From: Alviniconcha marisindica
Taxonomy: Eukaryota; Mollusca; Gastropoda; Provannidae
Assembly (NCBI GenBank): GCA_018857735.1
Contig: JABMCL010002018.1
Coordinates: 638,501 to 702,500 of the forward strand
DNA: 64,000 bases
Reading direction: 5' to 3'
Made by a program: the position numbers and the translations under genes. Below are positions 48,601-58,008 of this stretch, one piece after another. A model generated the notes under the pieces. It was not told the DNA's origin. It did not search any database and saw only the letters and a list, made by a program, of their open reading frames with translations. How positions within the stretch are numbered: the stretch's first letter is position 1; every line of letters starts with the position of its first letter.

Positions 48601-51600
48601 GAATCATTCATAAGCCTGCCCACGTCAGAAAGACCACACACATTTAATCAATTTTTTTGTAACCATTTCCACCCCAACAGAACAGAACAGAACAATCGCT
48701 GTGATGGTCTGCAGTAGATACGTCATGCCTCAGTGACGCATATGCACTTGTTCGTTTCTGCATTTTTGCAGTAGACCAATGAGAACACTCCAGCCACCCC
48801 TTGATCATTTATCAGCCAATGTACTTTCAGCCCCTCTCTGACTTGATATGTCGCCACGAGTGTGATTATCACAAATACGCTGATGATACCCAGTTGTCAA
48901 AGGGGACTCCTCCCGATCAATTTCAGTCTCTTCTCTGTGATATCCAAACCTGCGTTGAAAGTCTTGTCGGCTGGATGTACAGCAACAAGCTCAAACTGAA
49001 GTTCTTCCCGTTGCATCTACCTCCCGCCTTAGTTTGGTTGGCAGAGATAGCGTAGACATAGGTGGCAAGCACATACCATTCAGATCTTCAGTCAGGAACC
49101 TAGTTCATCTCGATCAGACACTGTCTATGCAGCAACACATCAGCAGTGTATGCCGTGCAGCATACCTAGAACTTAGAAGAATAGCTTCAATCCAACCATG
49201 CTTGACTCAGAGTGCAACTGCCCAACTCGTTTCATCTGCCATAACATCCCGGCTTGACTACTGCAATTCCATCCTTGCAGGATTACCCTTGAAGCAGATT
49301 TCACGCTTACAGAGAGTCCAAAACAACGCTGCGAAACTTGTTCTTAGAAAGTCCAAATACGATCATGTGACACCACTCCTGCAAGAACTGCATTGGCTTC
49401 AGATTAAATTCCCACCACAGTACAAAATAGCCACTTTTGTCTACCGCTTTTCTGACGGCTCTCTACCAGGTTATCTTTCTCAGACTCTATGTGCATATGA
49501 ACCAACACGAAACCTTCGCTCATCGTGTGAGAAGTTCCTCAATGTCCCAAAGCGCAACACCAAAACGTTTGGAGAGCATTCCTTCAGCTTTCTTGCACCT
49601 TCTGTCTGGAACTCTCTGCCATCCGATCTCAGAAATTCTTCTACCCTTCCGCTGTTTAAATCCAGACTCAAAACTCACTTGTTCGCGACAGCTTTCTGCC
49701 AGTAGGATCTCTGCAGTCTTCAGCGCCCCCCCCCCCCCCCCCCTCCCCCTGCTCCCCCCCTGCTCCCCCCCCCCCCCACCCCTTCCCCCCCCCCCCCCAC
49801 ACCCCCCACCCCGACCCATGAATGTGCTTCCAGAGTGTTTTAGTTGCTTCATGGTCATTAAGAGAGCGAGAGTGAGAGTGACAGAGAGTGCAGGGAGCGG
49901 GAGAGATGGTGGGTGAGGAGAGAGAGAGTATGTGTGCATGTGAGACAAAGAGAAGGGCAGAGAGAGAGTGGGGGGAGGGAGAGGTGCATGTGTGTGTGTG
50001 TGTGTGTGTTTTAGCGTAGTAATAATACTAATTACTTAGAACACAGCTTTATAATTATGTACCTGTTTTAAATTATTGTAACGTCTCTATGTTTGAGGAC
50101 AGTTATTTTATGCGCCATTTTACAAGCACTTGTTTTATATTAGTGTAATTTATTAAGTACGTATTATGAGATGGCTTGTATGTGATATGTTAGTAAATGT
50201 AAATCGTATATATCATGCACATGCATGTGAACAAGCGCGTTGAGCTCGCTCAGCGGGGACTAGCGCTATAGAAAATGTACGTATTATTATTATTGTTTAT
50301 CATGCTTGTTCAACGCAGAGAGGTACAAGCAGGGACTGATGTCCCAGGAGGTGGGGGGAGGGGGAACTATACTTGACACCACCCTGTCCCCACCACAGTC
50401 ATTTCTACATTAATATGGGCAGCAATGAGAGACATTTCAGTGCCCCATTAACCTGCGAGGGGCAAAGTCACAAGACAGCGTCCATAAACCATAATAAGCT
50501 TTGAAGAGACAGGAGAGCCTAAGTGGGGAAGCACACTGAGGAATTGACCGTTAGGCCAAACCGGCTTGCAAACTGACACACCACTGCCACCACCACCTTT
50601 TATGTAGCCGCATCGCCGTCCAACAGATGCAGCGACCAAGACACATCAGTGTGTATATATATATATATATATATATATGCATGTATCAACTGGATCTGTT
50701 ACCATCAACTGAAATCTGATTGCCATCGTCATCATTTGTTGTCACCAGCTTAAAATTTGTTATCACCAACTGAGATCTTGTTGCTGTTATAACCAGCAGA
50801 GATTTTGTTGTAATTATCTACAGCTATATTTTTATGCCACCTTTGATCTTGTTGCTATTATATATGTTATTACTAGCTGAGATTCAGTTGTTGTTATTTT
50901 TTGGTCTGTATTTTTCCTTCCTCACCATTGACTTAGACCTTGTTGCTATTTTCTGTTGTCATCAGTTAAGATCATGCTGCTGTCACCATCAGTTATCACC
51001 TGCAATCAGACTGACACACTGATCTTGATTGTTGTGTTACACACAGGTGAAGAACACTGTTATACTTCAGACTCTACTGGACGAGAAGTCGGATGACCTC
51101 TGGCTGGATGACCAAGGCAACCGCAAGCTGATAGAGCTGTTCAGCCAAGACATTGAAAGAAGCCTGATGCTAGGGCCCCTGCTGGGCAAGATGCTGCAAA
51201 AGGAGTTAATCAGTCACGAAGACATGATAAATCTCCGTGCCTTGATTCGTGACGGAAAGGAGCGGGAGGCCATTGCAGTTCTTATTCTGCTCATGCACCG
51301 CAACTCCACCACCTGGTTCTCCGATTTCCTGACCATTCTTTACGAGGAGGATGAACACCACATGGAGCTGGCCAAGCTTATTGACCCAGGCTTCTGCGAA
51401 AAGAAGCAGGAGCAAAAGAAGCTGTTGGCCGCAATGGGTAAACAAAGCTCAGCAGCAGAGCATGGAGCAGGAGATGTCCCAACCCAAACACCCAGCATGG
51501 TCAGTAACTCCGGAGGCGGGGAGAAAGACCTCGGGGACAAGTCTCTCCCACAGGCACAACAGCCTCACCACGCAGGATACGAAGGGCAGACAACGCCGGC

Positions 51601-51739
51601 GGGTAGAACAGGGGAGGCAACCTGTACTTGCCAGTGTTGTGCTAAAGTGCTGGCCGAAGTCGCCTCCCTTAGATCAGAGCTGGCCGAACTGAAGAGTCTA
51701 ATCGGACGTTTTGTCGCCAATGGCAAGCAACACACTTGA
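45659..51739 (+). CDS. Tandem-CARD protein A with C-terminal CxCxCC coiled coil
   Basis: Predicted 327-residue cytosolic protein with two CARDs of the RIG-I/MDA5 type and no helicase. Exons 45659-45740, 47800-47867, 48319-48459 and 51047-51739 (stop TGA) join in frame at phases 1, 0 and 0. The ATG has an in-frame TGA 54 bases upstream. CARD1, about residues 17-105: HLEKLIDVFKPFLLEKL, then EASSDLLEAIMRSDERGKW and FIDALKE. CARD2, about 120-205: ELISHEDMINLRALIRDG, TTWFSDFLTIL and HMELAKLID, resembling the MDA5 second-CARD pattern (ENWFSAFLNVL). Residues 206-285 are a Gln/Ser/Gly-rich linker; 286-327 hold GEATCTCQCCAK and a heptad-like helix (LRSELAELKSLIGRFV). A role in RLR/MAVS-type antiviral signalling is inference. 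Introns hold a possible LTR and a LINE fragment. The paralogue lies 10 kb downstream. Confidence 0.85.
46067..47540 (+). mobile_element. Possible solo LTR in CARD gene A intron 1
   Basis: Non-coding block with an AATAAA at 47449-47454 followed by GTCTGATTGCTGCCGTCCGC and a pyrimidine-rich end, a layout like an R-U5 region. The left edge near TGTTGCCGGAAGCC (about 46067) is a guess, no target-site duplication is convincing, and no gag or pol is present. A second 3' tail-like block (CGCCTTGAGCCGCAGGGAAG then ATTATTATT) lies at about 46250-46300. Confidence 0.3.
48805..50295 (+). mobile_element. CR1/L2-type LINE fragment (reverse transcriptase C-terminus)
   Basis: 5'-truncated non-LTR retrotransposon in the last intron of CARD gene A. 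The catalytic-loop motif YADDTQL is at about 48877-48897. After a frame break near 49000-49040, the frame 49034-49705 gives the usual C-terminal blocks (SRLDYCNSILAGLP, RLQRVQNNAAKLV, LHWLQIKF, PSVWNSLPSDLRN, FKSRLKTHLF) and a stop. Poly-C/G-rich sequence and a 3' tail GTTGAGCTCGCTCAGCGGGG ending in (ATT)n follow. Same transcriptional orientation as the host gene. Not intact: endonuclease and most of the RT are missing. Confidence 0.85.
49727..49815. repeat. C-rich low-complexity tract
   Basis: Several runs of 7-19 C broken by T, G or A, within the 3' part of the LINE fragment at 48805-50295. Run lengths are probably uncertain. Confidence 0.85.
50461..50570 (-). repeat. Diverged copy of the Leu/Ser-headed SINE
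   Basis: GGCAAAGTCACAAGACAGCG, TCCATAAACC and TTGAAGAGACAGGAGAGCC match the body of the element at 42766-42895, followed by a degraded tRNA-like head (GACCGTTAGGCCAAACCGGC on the plus strand). Confidence 0.7.
51047..51739 (+). other. Last exon of CARD gene A: CARD2, linker, CxCxCC, coiled coil
   Basis: Single 693-nt exon after an ACACAG acceptor. CARD2 spans about 51113-51370. The Cys motif and helix occupy 51611-51739, with Cys residues 290, 292, 294 and 295. The paralogue keeps CARD2, linker and tail together in one exon in the same way (62120-62851). Confidence 0.9.
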
Positions 51740-51869
51740 TTGTAGCCGTTGGATATGACGATTGATACAGTGATGCCAAACTGTGAAATTGTCCGTTTTG
51801 TGTGCGTGATGGTGAATGCTGACTTGTAGCACACACAGCTTTCTGTGTTTCCAATAGCGTTCTTGTGGT

Positions 51870-52140
51870 CACAGGAGTTTGTGGTCAGTGCCTAAGACGC
51901 TGGGGTGCCATTCCAGACTCCAGACCATGACAGGGTGGAGAAAATAAAATTCAGTTCTTATGAGTCCACACTTGTGCAAACTCATCAGTGCCCGTCTCAC
52001 CTTTAGGTGCAAAATACACACTAAGATCGTTGTGCATGTTAAAGATCCCATGACCATTTTTAATTTTTTTTAATTTGTCACATCAAGCCTAACTGCTGAT
52101 GGCATTGGAAACACACTGATAGCACATAACAACAGAAGAA
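51870..52140. repeat. SINE-body fragment downstream of CARD gene A
   Basis: The block TGTGCAAACTCATCAGTGCC, TTAGGTGCAAAATACACAC and GTTAAAGATCCCATGACC resembles the body of the 32774 SINE. The AATAAA at 51943-51948 lies inside it and could serve as the poly(A) signal of CARD gene A. Confidence 0.5.
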
Positions 52141-52264
52141 GAATTAAAACGATCATTGTGACTACTTAGAATAAAAGAAGAAGAATATGCTCAGGTGTAT
52201 GTGTGTGGGTGAGGTGACTTAAATTTTAAAACACATATTACCCGCTGTGTCTGTGTTATCATGC

Positions 52265-52990
52265 ATTGTTTTCATTTACCAAGCAAGTACATAACTAATA
52301 TGTTTGAAGTGAGCATTTTTATTAATTTTGGGGGTGGTTTAATTATACACTGTGTATGATTTGCAGCACTGTTCTGTATCTTTTGGAGTTTAGAAAGAAG
52401 ATACTTAGGGCAGCCAGCTAAAAGCGAACTGCAATAATCTGGTCTTGAAAGAACAAATAAACGCAAATTTTTTTTGTTTGTTTGTTTTTTGTGACATCTT
52501 TGGACAGATAGTGGTGTATTGCACTAATCTGATGAAGCTCCAGATAGTATATACGACAAACAGAGGAGATTTGCTGTTGGAAAGAGAAAGTAGGATCAAG
52601 ACAGACACCTAGGTTGCAAACTGTGTTGACAAGTTTGATGTCAGAACCCTCCAGGTTTATGGACTCTGAAACAGAGTCAGAGTTGAGAGTCGTCTTCGAA
52701 GCCAACACAGTCATCTCTGTTTTATCATTGTTTAAATGCAGTTGATTATTTGTTATCCAAGCTTTTACATCAGAAATACGAGACTGATTTGAATGAAATG
52801 ATTTCAGGAAGTTGAGAAACGTTGCCAGATTTGTACAGTTGGTTGTCATCAGAAAAACTGTGATGTAAAAGAGAGTGATAGGATACAATTTCAGAAATAG
52901 GATGAATGTAAAGGACAAAGAAAATGAGAAAATGCTCCCTTGATTGTATATTCAATTTGTAAACTGTTCCATGCATGAATGCTTGGAGGA
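52265..52990 (-). mobile_element. Second CR1/L2-type LINE fragment (decayed)
   Basis: On the minus strand, a catalytic-loop remnant SFSDDNQLYKSGN near 52885, then NNDKTEMTVLASK, NLGVCLDPTFSFQQQISS and, in another frame, LSRPDYCSSLLAGCPKYLLSK and LQKIQNSAAN near 52380. Frame changes and a changed first catalytic-loop residue mark it as dead. Its orientation is opposite to CARD gene A, and it is a different lineage from the fragment at 48805. Confidence 0.8.
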
Positions 52991-53554
52991 TTGGCTGTAC
53001 AACACAGTAACAAGTGTCCTAACTGGTTCATGTTCCAAACACTGCCTCTTTGGTATTGGGCACCGGCATGAGAGGTCTGTGCTTCTGTCTTCTGAAGACC
53101 ATGGTCAAAGGGAGGGGCAATGACATTAGCCTAGGTCAGTGATGACTAGTGATGCTGTTTTCTACAGCCAATTCACTCTAGCACATGCTAACAAACATAT
53201 TGGAAATGACAAATAAAATCAGCAGAACATTTGAAAACAAAATTTTCGACTGAGCTTCTATTTTTAACTCTAATGCTTGGAGAAGGTCTGGCTGTTTGGG
53301 ACAAACGTTTTGAGAGGGCCAGTTCCTTTAAAGGCTGGTGTGTGGCGTGAGTGACCTCTGCACATCCATCAGCTTCCTCTGACTGCTCCTGGACAGCAGA
53401 GGCTGTTGACAGTAACGACACTGGATCATACCTCTGTTATTTTGTCTGATTAAGCTGAATAATCCTGGGAGAAATTAGAAAGACAGAATTCTCTTCAGAA
53501 GGCAACACATGCGGAACTTATCTAGTGAGCCAGGCCCCACTTGACAGTTCTGGA

Positions 53555-54649
53555 ATCACAGCATGAAGTACTTGGTTTCCCACACACATGGTATGCTAGT
53601 GTTGAACTGCGTCATTTTAACGTCTGTCATACTGTGCTCAGTCTTCACACAGTGTTTTATGTATGTTTAAATTCCTTTGATGTACTGTGTTCACTGCCTG
53701 TGAAACCACAGAATTAAAGTTTGGGTCATCAAACATGCTCTTTGTGTTCATATACTGTATACATGTTCGCGTGTATGCGCACACACACACACACACACAC
53801 ATATGCACATGCATGCGCGCGCACGCACACATGCACGCGCACATGCGTGCGCACACACACACACACACATCATTCATTTATTCATTCATGCCCTGTGGCT
53901 GATTAAAATAAACAATGTTTTTTCAGTTATTTTTGGTGGGGAGTGGAGGTTGTGTGGTGTGGTGTGCCATGGCAGGAGTGTGTGTGTGTGTGTGTGCTTA
54001 GTGTGTGTGGTGTGGTAGGGGACGGGGGTAGCTTTTGTTTGCATCACAAAATTACAATCAGAATTTTTCAACTTGTCAAAGCAACAACTGGAGGCATATC
54101 TACCATTTGTGTGACACTTGCAACCTTCGTGTTCAAATAGGTTACTGTCAAAGTGTTACCATGTAAGAAAACAACCACAGACACAAAAAAGATAAAAGTA
54201 TGGAATCACATCATGGAGTACTTGGTTTTTCACACACATGGTACCCTAGTGTTGAACTGCGTCATTTTAAAGTCTGTCATACTGTGCTCAGTCTTCGCAC
54301 AATATTTTATGTATGTTTAAATTCCTTTGATGTACTGTGTTCACTGCCAGTGAAACCACAGAATTAAAGTTTGGGTCATCAAACATGCGCATTGTGTCAG
54401 TATGTATACATGTTCATGTGCATGCGCATACACACACACACACACACACACACATATGCACATCCACACACACACACATGCATGCATGCCCACAACACAC
54501 ACACACACACACACACAACACACACACACACACCACACACACATCATTCATTTATTCATTCATGCCCTGTGGGTGATCAAAATAAACAATGTTTTTTCAG
54601 TTATTTTTGGTGGGGAGTGGAGATTGTGTGGTGTGGTGTGCCATGGCAG

Positions 54650-54717
<68 letters not shown>

Positions 54718-54730
54718 TGTGCATGTGTGT

Positions 54731-54806
<76 letters not shown>

Positions 54807-55012
54807 ATAGTGTATATGTGTGGTGTGGTGGGGGACGCGGGTAGCTTTTGTTTGCATCACAAAATTACAATCAGAATTTTTCAAGTTGTCAAAGCAACAA
54901 CTGGAGGCATATCTACCATTTGTGTGACACTTGCAACCTTCGTGTTCAAACAGGTTACTGTCAAAGTGTTACCATGTAAGAAAACAACCACACACACAAA
55001 AAAGATAAAAGT
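53555..55012 (+). repeat. Large tandem duplication with GT/AC microsatellites
   Basis: The block starting GGAATCACAGCATGAAGTAC (53551) recurs as GGAATCACATCATGGAGTAC (54202) and continues through GTCATCAAACATGC, AC tract, CATTCATTTATTCATTCATG, GGTGGGGAGTGGA, GT tract and GCATCACAAAATTACAATCA. The copies are about 650 and 810 bases; most of the length difference is in the microsatellites (54650-54810 is a long GT tract). No gene inside. Confidence 0.9.
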
Positions 55013-55625
55013 ATTTTTCGCCCAGTACCGCCATCACCCTCACTAGTGAAACTTATTTGACAGAATATATCAATACTGGAACTGACTGCGAGGTGTCACT
55101 TGCCTAGCCGTTACCTGGCCCTGCATAGCCAAACTCGGCTTGGATCTAGATCACATGCTATCGCTTGGTTTGGACTGAGCGTGTTATCAAAACCTGGACA
55201 TTTTTGTTTTAGTCGAGGGCTGCTCATTTGTTTGTGTGTGGGGGGTGGTGGGGTGGGGTGGGGGTGGGGGTGGGAGAATATTATGTATGATATGTTGCCA
55301 TACGCCAAACACTTCCCAGGCCTTGTTGCATGCAGTTGCTGACGTTATTCACAGCGCCAAAAGTAAATACTACTCGAATTCCTGCAACTTACCATGGGTC
55401 CCCAATATTCCTACTTTAGTTTCGTATAAACAGTCTTACTTTCCTTTCGTGTCGGCGTTTTCCTGTTTAAATTCGTACTTTCCTTTCTGTTCGAAACTAA
55501 AAGCAAATCTGGCCATTTTGCAGCATAGCAAATAGGCCAAACGTTCAGGTAAAGGCTGATCTTACAGTTTCGGTGTTAAACAGATCTACACCTGAAAGCA
55601 GGCTGACGCAAATGGGGTTTTCCCA

Positions 55626-55651
55626 CGGACCTATATGTAGGTCCGTGGTTT
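55626..55651. repeat. ACGGACCTATA hairpin, third copy
   Basis: CCACGGACCTATATGTAGGT, then CCGTGG, is a near-perfect inverted repeat. Similar TATA-centred palindromes lie at about 43946 and 44203. This one is about 270 bases upstream of the putative first exon of CARD gene B. Confidence 0.7.
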
Positions 55652-55918
55652 TTCCAGTGCAACAGCCTAATCCTGGCGTGTACTTTCTGTTTCAGTTTAA
55701 TTACTAAGTTATATCTGTCTCAGTCTCTCTCCGTTGTGTCTTAAAATCAAACACAGTTCCTGGTGGCTTAAGGAAACTGCTCTGTAGTGTGTTACCTTAC
55801 TTCGCCAGCATTTTGCGGAGCCACATTTTGACTTGGTCAGTGTTAAGTCGGCCGCGAGACACAAGGCGGTGCGGAGACAGTGGTCACCGGGCAGGGCTTG
55901 GAGTGGCAGTTGGCAAAC

Positions 55919-56020
55919 ATGGCAATACAGCTACGGAGGCCAGACACAGCGTCCCGTTGGGAAGCCGGGCAGCAGCAGGCGCAAGAGCTTGAGAAAAGGG
56001 ATGAACACCAATGGGGGGTT
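55919..56020 (+). other. Putative first exon of CARD gene B
   Basis: ATG at 55919-55921 opens a frame whose length and ending (QELEKR) vaguely resemble exon 1 of gene A (HLEKLI). It lies in a GC-rich stretch similar to a promoter/first exon. The frame runs on into poly-C without a good GT donor, so the 3' border is unknown. An earlier in-frame ATG at 55880 is possible. Confidence 0.3.
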
Positions 56021-56451
56021 TTCCTTTTTCTCCCCCCCCCCCCCCCCCTCCCCCCCCCTTACTTTCTTCTTTCTTTTTTGTTTCGCTTTCCGTGTTTTGT
56101 TTACATTCCCCCATGGTTGATGGGCTTTAAAAAAAGACTATCCAAGCGTGCGTGGTGTCATCGATCGTTTGGGGTTTGGGTTTGGTTGTGGTGTGTGTGT
56201 GGGTGTGTGGGTTTTGTGGTGTGTGTGTTAGTGTGTGTTTTTTGTGGTGTGGTTCGTGTGAGTGTGGTGTGGGGGTGTGTGGTGTGTGTGTGTGTGTGTG
56301 TGTGGTTTTTGGTGCGTCCTGGTGTGGGTTCAGTGGTGTGTCGGGGGTTGTGTGGGGTGTGTGGTGGTGTGTGTGTGTGTGGGCGGGGTTCGTGCTCTTT
56401 TCATTTTTTTTCTTTTTTTGCCCTGGTGGGGGTTTTGGGTGTGTGTGGGGG

Positions 56452-56496
<45 letters not shown>

Positions 56497-57957
56497 TTTT
56501 TACTAGGTTTTGCAAGACACGCACACAAGTCAGTAAATAATCTTCTGTTTCCCTCAAAAACCCCTCGGTGACAGGGGTTTAAAGGAACAATTAGCTTTCA
56601 AAAAGGGGTTTCATCCAAAAGGTCGGAGAAATCAGAATCCCGGAACCTTTAAACCATAGAAAATTTTGTTTTTTTCTTTTCGTTTCTGAACTTGTTTCAA
56701 TAGCGTGGGTTTTATAATGTTTTTTTTTGGGTTCTGTTTTTAAACAGAGTTTTGCATGCCATTCCTGCGGGAAAAACCTGAACATTGCTCACATTTTGGG
56801 TGTGGTTGATTCGGGTGATTTTAGTCACAAACCACACACACCCCCACACACCCACACACCACACACCCACCACCACACACACACACACACACAGAGAACC
56901 CGCGCACACCATCACACCCACTGACTACACCCAAAACAACAAACCACACAACCCCATCACACACCACACACCACACACACACCCACACCACACAACACAC
57001 AAAACACACACTAAAACCCCACACACCCCGGAGCACCACGCCGCACGACCACCAGCACGCACGCACACATACACGTGCTTGTAGCATCTTGCCTTCTGTT
57101 CTGGTTATTAGGAGGTGAATGGTATTGCAAGCCGTTTACTCCAGTACGAAAACGATGGGAAGAGGAAAGAAGCCGTCAGGAACTTCCTGGAAGCCGTGAA
57201 AGACTCGGATCAACCTGGCAAATGGCAGATGATCGTTGACGCTCTTGAACAAGTAGGTGTCTGTGTTGATCGGTTACCTTTAGGGGTGGGTGGAGGCGGG
57301 GGAGGGGGGGGGGGTGTCAGTGTGTAATATCCTGGCAGGATAACTAATACCAATGGATTTTGTTTAGCCTTAAATTCACTGACGTAAACTGTATATATTT
57401 CAGAGCTCAGGAGCTGTGTGAAAGTCGAGGTGGACGTCCTGGGCTCCCGTCCCTAATAAACCTACGGTTTCTGTGGACGTAAAGCAACACTGACTTCTTC
57501 ATCATGTGCCCTATACTTGTCCCCCTTTTATTCCGGTTGACTTTGCCAGCCACTGCAGCCACGTGGTCAGTGTCGTCAGATGCACTGATTCCTCCTAACT
57601 CAGTCTTTCTTTTCCCTGAGGAAGATGTATGACATCCCATTTAGTCCATGTGTGGCCACTTAGCACAACCCGCTTGAGTTCCAATGTTTTGTGTATCCCT
57701 ATGTCTTAACTGAAACTAATGTTTCTGATTTGCTACGAGTCTCGGACTCAAAATGTTTTTGACTGAGACCAGTGATCATGGACAGGAGCTAGACTAACCG
57801 GGAGTACAAATTTCCCGGCAGGGAAAGGGGTAAAGTGCCATTATAATACTAACACCCCTTTTCCAACCCCCCCCTTTTCCTTCCTCTGGTGTGTGGTGTG
57901 TGGTGGTGTGGGGGGTTTGTGTGTTTGTTTTTTTTGTTCTGCTTTTTTTTTTGTTTT

Positions 57958-58008
<51 letters not shown>

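Noticed and set aside
56748..56820. Zinc-knuckle-like reading FACHSCGKN in the 56.75-kb exon
   Set aside because: It is an off-frame reading; the other frames align to exon 2 of the paralogous CARD gene.
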